Below the pieces are notes generated by a model, which saw nothing but the letters and a program-made list of their open reading frames with translations, searched no databases and had not been told where the DNA came from. Of a stretch of 64,000 nucleotides of DNA, positions 32,262-43,095 are shown piece after piece (the stretch's first letter is position 1; each line of letters opens with the position of its first letter). Source of the DNA: Blastobasis lacticolella (Eukaryota; Arthropoda; Insecta; Lepidoptera; Blastobasidae); contig LR990051.1 in NCBI GenBank assembly GCA_905147135.1, positions 17,451,115 to 17,515,114 on the forward strand, in the 5' to 3' direction. The position numbers were made by a program, and so were the translations under genes.

Positions 32262-32430
32262 CACCTTCGCACGGGTTTTCTCTTATATATAATGCATGTG
32301 TTATACATATAAACCTTCCGCAAGAAATTATCTAAATAATAGTAAAAACTACATCAAAATCCGTCGCGCGGTTTAGGAGATAACGGAAATGCAATCAGAA
32401 GGATAGACAGACGCGGTAAGCGACTTTAAT
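32262..32430 (-). mobile_element. Helitron-like copy, antisense, partial
   Basis: CCTTCGCACGGGTTTTCTC, AACCTTCCGCAAGAAATTA, AAAATCCGTCGCGCGGTTT and GACAGACGCGG match the copy at 3597. Confidence 0.45.
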
Positions 32431-33265
32431 CTTTTAGTTTATTTGATCAACATTTTAAAGTGGAGTGCGCTACTAATCCTATTAATAGATTCTATGGGTA
32501 ACAAGATTGCAAACGACATCAACTAACCTACCTATAGTATAAGGGGCAACCCTTAACCACCGATACTGGGGGAGCCACTAACAAAGATTGATGTTGTGTA
32601 CAGAGGAACCCGACCCCACGATGTTTGCCATGGCCAAGTGGCTACTGCGTGTGTATTACCTTAATGGATAGGAAGATATATCGACGTTATATGTAAGTGC
32701 CGGTTGCCTATTAGTATGGCGTCACAAGAGATAAATAGAACTCAGACTCGGCCTGACACCCAATTTTGATAAACGTCGAACTAGAATCGATTGCGATTAT
32801 AAAGTCAAAAATCAAACAACACGGACCTATTACCTATTTTAATTTTGCGAGGTCATCCGTGGTATTTTCGATGGTAGTCATAAGAAGAAGAGACAAAAAA
32901 TATGAAACGATAGAGAAGCATTAAGCACCTCTATACTTACGACAAAAAAAATTACATGGAAAAACTCGCGACTTTTATGTTTGACAGTTCATAAGTCTTC
33001 AGTCGCGTTTGACGCTTATCAAAGTTAGGCCTCGGGTTTTGCGCGCTTGCAAATTGTGAATCCGAACTTTGAGCATCACACCGGTTTGGCGATAAATCCC
33101 GGCTTAAGGGGCAAACGGTAAATCGGTTCTTCTACTCGGAAAGCGCTTTTAGATTAAATGAAAGCGGGTTCCTAACAGAATCCTTAATTGTGGTGTTTTA
33201 GCTTTTTTCTTGTGGCGACTGCTGTTTGACCCGGATAACACGTTATGAAGATGTCGCCAGAGCCT
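32431..33265. other. Non-coding stretch, nothing recognised
   Basis: No supported gene or known repeat. Confidence 0.45.
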
Positions 33266-33269
33266 CATG

Positions 33270-33850
33270 ATTCGCCTAGGTGGTTATGTGCGTGGCGTGT
33301 GTCGGTGTGGGCGGTCGTGCGCGCTGATTGGTCTGCATGCGTCGCCCCCTACCTGGATGAGCTCGCTTAACTTTCCCTTTGCTTTCCATTAGATTTTTGA
33401 CGTTTGAAAAGAGATTATAATAATAATAATCATCTTGACGTTAATGTCCCGGTTGTGCTCTCGCGCACGAGAGCCCGGGGTCCGCCGTGACCATGATCCA
33501 GGATTTGGCAGGTCAGGTAATTACAGTGGAGCGACTGCTATCTGACCTCCATGACCCTGCTACCAGGGGAACCTGACCAGATTGGATCATGGTTACACAT
33601 CCAGTCACCTGAATGTGCGGGTTTATCACGATGTTTTCCCTCGCCGTAAGAGCATCGGTTAGTATTCAACTAATGTACATAATAATGTAAATAACTTAGA
33701 AAACAGTCATTGGTACATGGCCGCAGCGGGATTCGAACCCGGGACCTCTGGCTTACGAGTCGGATACTCTAACCGCTCGGCCACCGACGCACACGTTTGA
33801 AAAGAGATTAATCAACGTAATACTAATTCAATAAATACTTATTCATTCTT
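33270..33850 (+). repeat. Dispersed repeat Y, copy 1, interrupted by a SINE
   Basis: TCATGATTCGCCTAGGTGG, GTCGCCCCCTACCTGGATGA, TTTCCCTTTGCTTTCCATTA and, after the SINE, CAACGTAATACTAATTCAAT AAATACTTATTCATT align with copy 2 at 42622-43095. Confidence 0.75.
33418..33792 (-). mobile_element. SINE family A, full length, 18-bp target-site duplication
   Basis: Runs antisense from an (ATT)n tail and CATCTTGACGTTAATGTCCC to an intact tRNA-like head (GGATTCGAACCC, GCTCGGCCACCGACG). Flanked by ACGTTTGAAAAGAGATTA at 33400-33417 and 33793-33810. Confidence 0.95.
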
Positions 33851-34538
33851 CATTTTCATTCATTTTTCATTTTCCTTGTTTGCCGACATGGGAATCGCTC
33901 GCAGGTGAGATTAGCTTGGATCGAGAGGATGGTGGTAGGGCCCCATAATTCACCCATTATCGAACTTTGATTCTACATCTGATTAGCGAAAACCATGTTG
34001 TTAATCCGTACAGAGAAGATTTTGTAAATACACGAAATATACAGCTTACATAATACAATTTAAGTGTGTGGATTTCTGTCTCTAATTATCATTTAGATAC
34101 TAATCTTATTATAGCAAACCAGAAACACATACCTACCCCTACGAGAAATAGGTGTGACGGTATGTATGTATATATAAAATAATTGAATTAATGAACGAAG
34201 TCGTGGAGTCACTTCATCACGTTATGTATACTTATGTATTACTTGAAGGAATGGGGAAATTGATGAACAAGGAAAACGACAAACTGGGAAATGGATGAAC
34301 CGAATTATTTCCAGTACTTATGCTATAATTTCATCGGTCGGACTTATAACACCACCTTTCGACTTGATTACTTTATTAGGCACCGCTGCGAAGCACAGTA
34401 AATACCGCAAAATGTGTATATTCAAATGATCATTTCTTAAATGAAAACAAGATGATCCCAGTAAGAGCGTCCCTGCAGTATTATAGGACGTTATGCAACG
34501 AATTTGTTGACTCTTTTAGACGGCGCTACCTCAACATT
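33851..34538. other. Non-coding stretch, nothing recognised
   Basis: No supported feature. Confidence 0.45.
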
Positions 34539-34743
34539 TCATCATCACAGCTCATAACAGTCCACTGCAGGACTATAACCTCCACGCTTGGCAGGCGGGT
34601 TGGCGATCGCAGTGTGAAAACGCTGCTGTCCATTTTCCATTCTAAAGAGACTCTAGGTAGATTTTATGCCTCGAAAACATTAGTCCCTTGTACGACACCC
34701 ACGAGTGTAAGGGGTAGGTGCTACTCTGCCGCATCACACGGCT
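34539..34743 (-). mobile_element. TGATGATG-tailed SINE-like repeat, internally deleted
   Basis: CATCATCACAGCTCATAACAG, CTCCACGCTTGGCAGGCGGG and GTACGACACCCACGAGTGTA follow the family; the segment with the CTCCC(A)CGAAAGGG block is missing. Confidence 0.75.
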
Positions 34744-35039
34744 AACAGCAGTTGCTTAACAATCTCTAAATGAAATGAAGCAACACACCAATTTATCCAA
34801 TCACCCCAAGAAAATACGAGCTAAAATAGACTGAATTAGGTAAGTACTCTGCCTTACTTACTCCGCAAAACAGCTGCCTTTCGTCTTAATAACGTCGCTG
34901 TCTTTTAGGCCTCACTGGAATAGGCGAAGGGTGTAAGTGCCGCAAATTAAGACGCGTACGCCGCACGCGTCATCAATCTTTGTTCTTCATGCCTACGGTA
35001 TAACATAAAGTAAGAGTACTTGCATAGAATAATCATTTA

Positions 35040-35232
35040 TTTATATCAACTAACATATATGTACACTAAATATGTACAATAAAATGAAATTAACTAACTT
35101 CAAATAAGTAAAAACATTTAGGCCGTGTGACAGCGTGCCTAAGATGCTGGCAGCATTACCTCTCTGAATAGCAATGCTTATTATTTGCGCGAGGTAGCTG
35201 CCGGCTCTTCGGTCACCTGTGGTGTCGACCAA
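35040..35232 (-). pseudogene. LINE C-terminus and 3' UTR (unassigned clade), copy 1
   Basis: On the minus strand the frame reads TGDRRAGSYLAQIISIAIQR then GNAASILGTLSHG. A close match, AGSFLGQRISIAIQRGNAAS FLGT, is encoded at about 38365-38465. Two copies with the same peptide and AT-rich sequence after it point to a retroelement 3' end, but I cannot place its clade. Confidence 0.5.
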
Positions 35233-35798
35233 TTTCTTGGAAAGTTATCTGTACAAAGAGAGCGCCCCTTGCATAGATATTTATTGTTCAGGCCTACTTT
35301 CTTCGGACGTAGACCTCAGGGTAAGCAGGTTAACATGATAAAGTGTATTTAAATGAACTTAATTCGATAAACAAATAATTAAAATGGTAAAGAGAGGCTG
35401 CTGGTCCTCGTGAAAGGTAGTGAAAGGTAAAAAGGAAAAGGTAGTTGCAATGTAGAGCCAAAATTTGTATACCAAAATAATTAAAGTTTAAGAGTAAAGT
35501 TAACTAAGATCTGAACACTTATATATATGTTTACGTTTTCTGTATTTCAATACATTACGATAGATGCAACCAGGTGACCGAGACAAACCAAGAAATGGGA
35601 ATTTAAAACTAATTTAATTCAATTTTGAAAATTATAAATTTGGACCAGAACTACTGACTAACCTGCGACTAGCCAAACCTAGCGAGCAGCAGTCTTAGTC
35701 AATATTTGTAGAACTCTATTAATGAGATGAAAATCAATCTTCTACATGATTCCCAGTATTAGGTCACGAAATAACTACATAGGTAAATCAAGTGGCGC
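35233..35798. other. AT-rich non-coding sequence
   Basis: Nothing recognised. Confidence 0.45.
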
Positions 35799-35812
35799 AA
35801 AGCAGAATTCCG

Positions 35813-36065
35813 TGTGGTGTCCGGCAGAGTAGAATAGCACCAACCTCTTACACTCGTGGGTGTCGTACAAGGCGACTAATGTTTTCGAGGCAAAATATCT
35901 AAGCGCCTCCGTAGACTGGAAAATGGGCAGCAGCATTTTCCATTGTTATATTATAACACTGCGATCTCCAACCCGCCTGCCAAGCGTGGAGATTATGGCA
36001 ATAACCTCCCTTTTTGTGGGAGAGGCCCTAAGTCCTGCAGTGGACTGTTATGGGCTGTGATGATG
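35813..36065 (+). mobile_element. TGATGATG-tailed SINE-like repeat with target-site duplication
   Basis: From GTGTGGTGTCCGGCAGAGTA to GGACTGTTATGGGCTGTGATGA. Flanked by AAAGCAGAATTCCG at 35799-35812 and 36066-36079 (14 bp, perfect); the first CG of the repeat consensus overlaps the duplication. Confidence 0.9.
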
Positions 36066-36204
36066 AAAGCAGAATTCCGAAATACATGAGTACCTACATG
36101 CAGGCAGCTAGCGTGATCTCAGCAGCGCTGAATGTGAAAATATGGAACTACATAGTATTTTATTGGATCTTTTCTGTTTTTATTATTATTATTAATGGGA
36201 AGCC

Positions 36205-36735
36205 TTCGGAGGTGGTAGCCTTCGCGTGAGTGACATCGCGGATAAGATCGAGGAAGCGAATGAATCGTTTGGACACGTACTGCGTAAGCCCCAGGGATAC
36301 GTAGGAAATAGGTGTCTAAACATGCTGGAATCACGAATGCCGGGGAAACAGACCCCGCGGGAGACTTAAGACGCGATGGATTGACATCGCCGAGTCGGAT
36401 GCGATCTCTGATTTTCGAGCCGGTCTGCATATTAGTTTTTTTTTACAATTAATATTTTTATGAATTGCTACAAGTTGTATTAAAAATTATTTCATTTACT
36501 TTCCGGCGCTTACCCTTTTATTAATTGTAATGTGTTTACGTATCAATGATAACTTTATTAAACAATTTAAGGCGATCCTGAGCTAAACCAACATTTTCCT
36601 TTACAACACCTCCCCAAGGAGTAGAAATCTTATTGGTTACAAGCCAAAGGCTTACTACGTCAGAATGCCGAAAATCGTAAAGAAAAGAAAAAAGAGCAGG
36701 AAAGGGGTCCCAGGCAAAAGCCGGAATTAACCGAT
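36205..36735 (+). pseudogene. RTE-type LINE 3' end, split
   Basis: 36220-36420 carries GAGTGACATCGCGGATAAGA and frames ADKIEEANESFGHVLRKPQG then YVGNRCLN; 36647-36735 carries the continuation (GGCTTACTACGTCAGAATGC...GGGGTCCCAGGCAAAAGCCG GAATTAACC). The intervening 36421-36646 is AT-rich and not part of the LINE, so it is probably an insertion. Confidence 0.6.
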
Positions 36736-37065
36736 CGGACATTTTTAACCACCAGTCAAAAATTGTCTACGCAAAAATCATTGAGCGCCATAAGCTACGA
36801 TTCTGAGACAACTGACTTTTCAACATTCATGCAACCTCTCAATTAATACTGGTTCCTGCAGTCAGAATTTACTTTGCTTACTATAAGCAAACGACTTCGA
36901 TGAATGCCTGGAATAAAGCCGTAATGAGGCAATTGCGCCAATTTTCAGGTTCGGTCAGATTCGATATCTACAAACTATAATACACGTTGTGCATTCTTTT
37001 TATAGAGTTTTTAAAAGAAAGTTCACGGTTTTAGGCAAAATACAATATACAACATTCGATTACAG

Positions 37066-37435
37066 TAATAATAAAAATAAAAATCTTGGCGTTAATGTCC
37101 CGGTTGTGCTTTCGACAACGAGGGCCTGGGGTCCGCCTTGACCATGATCCAGGATTTGGCGATCAGGTAATTACAGTGGAGCGACTACCATCTGACCCCC
37201 GTGACCCTGATACCAACCTGACTAGATTTTGATCATGATTACGAATTCAGTTGCCTGAATTTGCAGGTTTCATCACGATGTTTTCCCTCACCGTAAAAGC
37301 ATCGGTTAGTATTCAACTAATGTACATAACTCAGAAAAGAGTCATTGGTACATGGCTGCAGCGGGATTCGAACCCGGCACCTCTCGCTTACGAGTTGAAT
37401 ACTCAACCGCCCGGCTACCGACGCTCTACCACTAT
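37066..37435 (-). mobile_element. SINE family A, full length, with target-site duplication
   Basis: Antisense from a TAATAATAAAAATAAA tail to an intact head (GGGATTCGAACCCGG). Flanked by ACAACATTCGATTACAG at 37049-37065 and 37446-37462; the duplication extends to about 25-27 bp with a 2-nt indel. Confidence 0.9.
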
Positions 37436-37662
37436 TACAATATCTACAACATTCGATTACAGCATGTATCTTTTGTTACACTGAATATAGTTGTAAAGTA
37501 ATATTGCTATTTCAAAGTTCATGTTTTCTTTCACGAGAAAGACTTGATGTCACAATATACAGCAAATATGGTTTTCAATGTTTTTTCTTTCTGTATTTTC
37601 ATATTATACTAATGTATTCATTACGACAGACGACAGTATATCAAGTAAAAAATAACGAACAA

Positions 37663-37708
37663 TTTGACATAAAGTAATTCACTTCTAGATGAATTACTTT
37701 ATGTCAAA
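37663..37708. other. Perfect 19-bp hairpin
   Basis: TTTGACATAAAGTAATTCA (37663-37681) and TGAATTACTTTATGTCAAA (37690-37708) with an 8-nt loop. It lies just upstream of the insertion point of the next repeat. Confidence 0.7.
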
Positions 37709-37731
37709 TATTTGACAATATGAAATATTTG

Positions 37732-38002
37732 GCCGTGTGGTGTCCGGTGGCCGTGTGGTGTCCGGCAGAGTAGAATAGCACCAACCCCTTACACTCATGG
37801 GTGTCGTACAAGGCGACTAATGTTTTCGAGGCAAAAGATCAAGAGTCTCCGTAGTCTGGAAAATGGGCAGCAGCATTTTCCATTGTTATATTTAAACACT
37901 GCGATCTCCAACCCGTCTGCCAAGCGTGGAGATTATGGCAATAACCTCCTCTTTCGTGGGAGAGGCCCTAAGTCCTGCAATGGACTGTTACGGGCTGTGA
38001 TG
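37732..38002 (+). mobile_element. TGATGATG-tailed SINE-like repeat, full length, with target-site duplication
   Basis: Begins GGCCGTGTGGTGTCCGG, given twice in tandem, and ends GGACTGTTACGGGCTGTGATG. Flanked by TGAAATATTTG at 37721-37731 and 38003-38013 (11 bp, perfect). Confidence 0.9.
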
Positions 38003-38229
38003 TGAAATATTTGACAATACTTTTGGAGATATCCCATATTTCACTTTAATTTCTTCTCCTGTAAAGTTTCATTTTTAGATTGAGGTTATATTCTATGCAA
38101 AACAACATCCACACAAATCATATCAGTAAAATTTCTTCGAGGAAAGTATTTGAATTGGATTAAATTATGGAGTAGATACTACAATTTGAGAAAAAAAGTA
38201 ATGTAGACGGATTATTTCTACTTCGTAGA

Positions 38230-38470
38230 GGTACTTCAAATAAACAGTTAAGTAAAACAATATATTAATTGATAATTTAATAAAAATACCTATACATTAA
38301 TACCTACGTTTAAAATAGCAAAAATATACACTAATACATATAAAATAATACTAAAAATTAAAAAAGTCGTCCACACCGCTGCCCCCCGGAATGGTGCCCA
38401 GAAAGCTGGCTGCGTTGCCTCGTTGAATAGCGATGCTAATCCGTTGCCCGAGGAACGAGCCAGCTAATTT
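38230..38470 (-). pseudogene. LINE C-terminus and 3' UTR (unassigned clade), copy 2
   Basis: Minus-strand frame AGSFLGQRISIAIQRGNAAS then FLGTIPGGSGVDDFF and a stop, matching copy 1 at 35040-35232. The region 38230-38360 is its AT-rich 3' UTR. Confidence 0.55.
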
Positions 38471-38523
38471 AATATGTATAATTTAATTTAATTACATAAT
38501 GAATGTAAATGTAACTCAAGTTC

Positions 38524-38735
38524 ATGCATCATATCAGCCAGAAGACGCCCACTGCTGGGCATAGGCCTCCCCCAGAGATCTCCACAAAGACCGGTCCTGT
38601 GCTTTCCGCATCCAGCTGGTACCTGCGATCCTTACCAGGTCGTCGGTCCACCTTGTAGGAGGCCTACCCACGCTGCGTCTACCGGTACGTGGTCGCCACT
38701 CGAGAACTTCATGCAGCCGAGCACTTAAGTTTTCT
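38524..38735 (-). pseudogene. RTE-type LINE C-terminus, antisense
   Basis: CCCACTGCTGGGCATAGGCC, GAGATCTCCACAAAGACCGG, CCGCATCCAGCTGGTACCTG and GGCCTACCCACGCTGCGTC are the reverse of the RTE end at 16836-17023 (GRPP-x-RW...AQDR). Confidence 0.75.
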
Positions 38736-38761
38736 TAATAAAAATAATTAAAACTAAAATT

Positions 38762-38778
38762 CAATGAATGAATGAATG
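38762..38778. repeat. (AATG)n microsatellite
   Basis: Four AATG units. Confidence 0.6.
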
Positions 38779-38853
38779 AAACCATGGACGGTACTATAAA
38801 CATCAAAGCAATATTAGGGTTCAAAGAATATCGATACCTATCGACATTATTGG

Positions 38854-39129
38854 ATGATTTTTTTTTATCGACATTCATCATCACAGCCCGTCACAGTCCA
38901 CTGCAGGACTTAAGGCCTCTCCCACGAAAAGGGAGGTTATTGCCATAATCTCCACGCTTGGCAGGCGGGTTGGAGATCGCAGTGTTTAAATATAACAAAA
39001 ATGCTGCTGCCCATTTTCCAGACTACGGAGTCTCTTGATATTTTGCCACGAAAACATTAGTCGCCTTGTACGACACCCATGAGTGTAAGGGGTTGGTGCT
39101 ATTCTACTCTGCCGGACACCACACGGCCA
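38854..39129 (-). mobile_element. TGATGATG-tailed SINE-like repeat with target-site duplication
   Basis: Antisense full-length copy. Flanked by GACATTATTGG at 38843-38853 and 39130-39140 (11 bp, perfect); a T-run lies between the left repeat and the CATCATCAC tail. Confidence 0.85.
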
Positions 39130-39182
39130 GACATTATTGGTGACATAATAAAATATCAATTCTTCTTAAAACATTTAATCAT

Positions 39183-39462
39183 CATCGTCATAGCGCTTAT
39201 CCCGGAGTCTGCCAGGGTCCGGTTTCCTACACATGGTGACTGCTTACCATCAGGCGGGCCGTAAGCTTGTTTGCCACATAAGTGGTATAAAAAAAAATCT
39301 CCACTTCGCCCAGTCTCCGCCATCCTCACGTCGTAAGCCATTGGCATCCAACTCAGCGATGGCAATCCATGGGTTCTTGAGCCGCCCACGGGGTCTCTTT
39401 CCTGATACCGGCAGGTTCAGGCACCTTTTCCCCACGTATTCCTGGTGTTTTCGCAACCGCAA
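39183..39462 (-). pseudogene. RTE-type LINE C-terminus interrupted by a LINE tail
   Basis: The minus frame reads YVGKRCLNLPVSGKRPRGRL and ELDANGLRREDGGDWAKWRF, an RTE-like end. The expected continuation (CGCTTATCCCGGAGTCTGCC AGGGTCCGGTTTCC) lies at 39196-39228, separated by the inserted tail at 39229-39295. Confidence 0.75.
39229..39295 (+). mobile_element. LINE 3'-tail fragment inside the RTE-type end
   Basis: GGTGACTGCTTACCATCAGG, GCCGTAAGCTTGTTTGCCAC and an A-run; same tail as at 1150 and 23820. Confidence 0.7.
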
Positions 39463-39925
39463 ATTTTTAGCTATAAAATGCTATAGCTTTTGTTAGTGTA
39501 AGTCTTGTTGGTTGTCCTAAATAAATAAATAAATACCAGCGCAGGCGAGCCCCCTCGACCTATGACCTTACATTGAATCGATCGATATCGATACTTTATT
39601 TTAGCTTTAAATCCCTATGAACTTATTTTGACGCTTTCGTAGTGACATTGTCACAATATTATTCCTTCTGTTTCCTGTTTAGACGACTAGTTTTAGAAGG
39701 TATACAATGCCGAAGACGGTGGTAAAGGCTTTAGGCTATTTAATAATGGCGAAGTATATTTCCTTTTTGTTCGTCTATTATTGCCAGTAAAATAACTTAA
39801 GTATACTAATTTCTCCGCAACCTGTCAAAGTAACGTAAGTCCCTTGTCGACCTATACCTATAGTTTGCATCTTTTTAAATACGTGTACCTACTTACAGAG
39901 AGTTTTCCATCTTACTACTAATAAT
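39463..39925. other. Non-coding stretch, nothing recognised
   Basis: Short AAAT run near 39521; otherwise nothing. Confidence 0.45.
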
Positions 39926-40160
39926 CAACATGGTCAATCAATGGTCAACATACCGTCTGCCACGCAAGAGGTCCCGGGTTCGATTCCCGGCCGGGCAGAA
40001 ATTGAAATGATGAATTTTAATTTCTGTTACGGGTCTGGGTGTTCTATGTATAATAAGTATGTATTTAAAAGTATTTAAGTAGTATATCAGTTATCTAGCA
40101 CTCATAGTACAAGCTTTGCTTAGTTTGGGGTTAGATAGCGCTGTGTGAATTTGTACACGA
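39926..40160 (+). mobile_element. SINE family B
   Basis: GTCTGCCACGCAAGAGGTCC and the B box GGTTCGATTCCCGG are intact; body GCAGAAATTGAAATGATGAA to GTTAGATAGCGCTGTGTG. The 5' few bases of the head are rearranged. Confidence 0.85.
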
Positions 40161-40415
40161 ATACGAATAAAGTAAGTATCCTTTAGTGTAATATTAAAAA
40201 CGTAGGAAACTACTGCAACTATAAAAAAATGCGACATGCGTTTAATGTTTGCATATTCACGGTTCTTTTTATGTCGCTCTGTGAAATCGTGTGTTTCATG
40301 TTATCTTATCTATTTTCCAGATGGCTTATATTTTATTTGTTTTTATTTATTTAGTTACTTACTGCAATAAACATGATTTCCGGCATGTTATCTGCAAAAA
40401 TACCAAACTAAATGA
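40161..40415. other. AT-rich non-coding sequence
   Basis: Nothing recognised. Confidence 0.4.
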
Positions 40416-40417
40416 TC

Positions 40418-40610
40418 ATGTGGAATGATCTCACAGCCACAGTGTTCCATTTAGACTATTGGACATGGTATCCTTCAACAGGTATATTTAGAGATCCCAT
40501 TAGAGCTAGGAACGGCACTGGTGACGCCCCTGGTATTGCTGATGTCCTTTTACGGAGGTGACCACGTTCCCCCAGATGGTAAGATTCTGTTTGCCTACTT
40601 TATAAGGTAG
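40418..40610 (+). pseudogene. LINE 3' end (CR1/jockey type)
   Basis: GTGGAATGATCTCACAGCCA and CTGGTGACGCCCCTGGTATT parallel the copy at 16188 (WN-L-ATVF...GDAPGIADV). Decayed, 5' truncated. Confidence 0.6.
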
Positions 40611-40671
40611 ATATATTTTTAAGTTAATCTATACTAATACTAATACTAATACTATATAATAAATATAATAT

Positions 40672-40852
40672 AATAATATTATAAATAGGAAAGGTTTGAT
40701 TTTTTGTTTGTTTGTTTGTTTGATTGTATTGAATAGGCTTCGAAACTACTGGACCGATTTCAAAAATTCTTTCACTATCCCCGGGTGACATAGGCTATAT
40801 ACCCGTGTACCCGTAGTGGTACCCGTGCGAAGCCGGGGCGACTGCTAGTTTT
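40672..40852 (+). mobile_element. Helitron-like non-autonomous copy
   Basis: Starts after an AT-rich run with TTGTTTGTTTGTTTG, contains GAAACTACTGGACCGATTTC and ends CCGTGCGAAGCCGGGGCGAC TGCTAGT, the CTAG-T type of terminus. Confidence 0.5.
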
Positions 40853-41127
40853 ATAATATATCTCTAATACTTGATTCAATCCAACGTCAGCTATTCGTAT
40901 TGCCGATGATCCCCGTCTGACAGATGGTTGGCTCTGTGTGTGTTGTCTACCGTTTGTACAACGGGAAATGTTCTGAAGAACTTTCCGAAGTCACTTTTAC
41001 GCCTCAAAACCCTCCAAAGAAGGGACAGATCTCATCCACGAAAAGATGCTTGGCATTATACTAACGTACTGTCAAGATGTGGATTGAACTCTTCCAAACT
41101 CCACATGTATTCGTTTATAATTTACTA
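40853..41127. other. Non-coding sequence
   Basis: A short frame at 40928-41128 has no domain. Confidence 0.4.
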
Positions 41128-41335
41128 GTGGATCCGGCGCGAATTCGTTCGCGTTCCTCTATTTTCCCCTACCTACCTCATTTCCTTGCTTATAAATCTT
41201 CCTCTTGAATCATTATTGTTGAAAACTTGAGTATTTATTGTTGAAAACCGCATTAAAATCCCATACATAGGGGCAGACGACGGAAAGCGACTTTATACTA
41301 TGTATAGATAATAGTTTGCTTGTATTTATTTATAA
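41128..41335 (-). mobile_element. Helitron-like copy, antisense
   Basis: ACTAGTGGATCCGGCGCGAA TTCG start, then AATCTTCCTCTTGAATCA and GACGACGGAAAGCGACTTTA. Confidence 0.5.
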
Positions 41336-41752
41336 TTATGGGCCTCAGTTGCCTAAAATAAACGAATAAATAAATAACATAGGGTTCTTTAAAAGCTTGC
41401 CTTTTTTAAAGAACCCTAGTCCAAGTCAAAGTCAAGCAACACGAAGTGGCCATCAAGCCCATCCAATCAAGACAAGAAACAGATGCTAACAGGGCCCTTG
41501 CTACAAAAACCATTCAAGAATGTAACAAGTTGTAGTTTGTCTGTACTCAAAGGGAATTAGGGACGCCTAGTTTCGTCGCACCGATCCAATTAGAGATCAG
41601 AACGACTACAGGCCGACGCAGAGGCAAGGAAAGAGAAAAGCCTTTAGTTCTGTACTGAAATAAAAGTACTTTGTGAGTTCAATTGTTTCCCTAGACGCTT
41701 ACTGCTTCTCTGGGAACAATATATTTATGTAATGTAATGCTTGTTAACTACT
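41336..41752. other. Non-coding sequence
   Basis: Contains a short inverted repeat, AGGGTTCTTTAAAAG / CTTTTTTAAAGAACCCT at about 41380-41425. Confidence 0.45.
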
Positions 41753-41955
41753 AGTGGACCCTGCGCAACTTCGTTCGCGTACAAGTACTTTAGCCCCTAC
41801 CTACCCTTTTTATTGCATACGAACCTTCCTCTGGAATGACTCTATCTATTGTTGAATACCGCATTATAAGCCATTGAATAGTTTAAAAGATCTAATCGTA
41901 CAGATACACAAGGAGAAACGGCAGGAAGCGACTTTGTATGTATATAATAATGCGG
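41753..41955 (-). mobile_element. Helitron-like copy, antisense
   Basis: ACTAGTGGACCCTGCGCAAC TTCG start and the same internal blocks as at 41128 (GAACCTTCCTCTGGAATGAC, GAAACGGCAGGAAGCGACTT). Confidence 0.5.
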
Positions 41956-42600
41956 TAATATCACTTAATACCGTAAACACGCGGATGTCGTGTGTAAATC
42001 GGAGACTATAAACAACCAATCGGTAAGTTTTTGGCTGGCAACCAAATAAGGTAATGTTTCAAAGCTTTAAAATTTTAAATTTTGTCCAAAAAGTAATATT
42101 AATGAAAAGGCGGTCTTATAATTAGCCGTTGCCAGAAGTTTACCGAATGGAATTCTTAATTCTGTGAACTTTTAATTTTTTTGTATGATACTTAAAATTT
42201 TTCATGGTTATAAATTTTCAATTCTTTACTTCGTCTTTGGTAAGTCGCAGGTATCAGTAATTCATAATATTGCCATATAAATACAAGATTTCTTTGTGGT
42301 GTTCGGCAGACATGCCTATCTCTAGTCGGCCCATTTAAGAACGCAACACGTCGGATGCCGTCGTGTGATATCCTATGAATGAGTATGTCGATTTCCTTTT
42401 AATGTCACCCATATATTGTGATACACATACTTGCATACACACCCTCACCATCGCAACCCACAGGCCACAGGGGTAGGCAGAGACTGTACTATTTATTGTG
42501 ATAATATTAACTATTGTGATAATATTAAATTATTACTGCCGGGAGGTTGGTATTATTTTGATTTGCTAGGTTAAATTGATTTGATGTGAGCACCAGCGGG
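41956..42600. other. Non-coding stretch, nothing recognised
   Basis: No supported feature. Confidence 0.45.
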
Positions 42601-42621
42601 CTGGAGCCGAGCTAGCTATGC

Positions 42622-43095
42622 ACATGATTCGCCTAGATAGTTATTTATTTATTTATTAAAGCTTTATGCACAAAAGTACAGTGGCGGACTTAAAGCTAAA
42701 GTAGCATTATCTACCAGTCAACCGGGATAATCTAAGCCTGAGAAAGGTAGGCGGTGCAGGAAAAAAAAGACAAAAAAATACGAAAGTACTTGAGTAAAAA
42801 GGAGGAGGGATATACATTTATGCAGCTATAGTCCGGAAGCACATACTAAATACATATACAAAACCATAAAATAACCATATGAACTTAAAACTGGATACAA
42901 TATATAAGTAAAACCAAAGATAAAATAATGCATGCAAATTATGTGCATGGCGTATAACAGTACCCGATGTCTCGTCGCCCCCTACCTAGATGAGATCGCT
43001 CAACTTTCCCTTTGCTTTCCATTAGGTTTTTGCTGTTTGAAAACAGATTAATTAACGTAATCCTAGTTCAATAAATACTTTTTCATTTTCATTTC
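42622..43095 (+). repeat. Dispersed repeat Y, copy 2, interrupted by a LINE 3' UTR
   Basis: CATGATTCGCCTAGATAGTT AT at the left and GTGCATGGCG...GTCGCCCCCTACCTAGATGA...GTTTGAAAACAGATTAATTA ACG at the right align with copy 1 at 33270-33850, but without the SINE. It is therefore an empty-site paralogue for that insertion. Confidence 0.75.
42640..42945 (-). mobile_element. LINE 3' UTR fragment, antisense
   Basis: Starts with a TTTATTTATTTATT run (reverse of an A-rich tail), then TATGCACAAAAGTACAGTGG CGGACTTAAAGC, CTACCAGTCAACCGGGATAA and AAGGTAGGCGGTGCAGG. The same 3' UTR is at 58083-58440. Confidence 0.6.

Noticed and set aside
33720..33792. Functional tRNA gene (CGT anticodon-like loop)
   Set aside because: It is the head of a full-length SINE bounded by an 18-bp target-site duplication.
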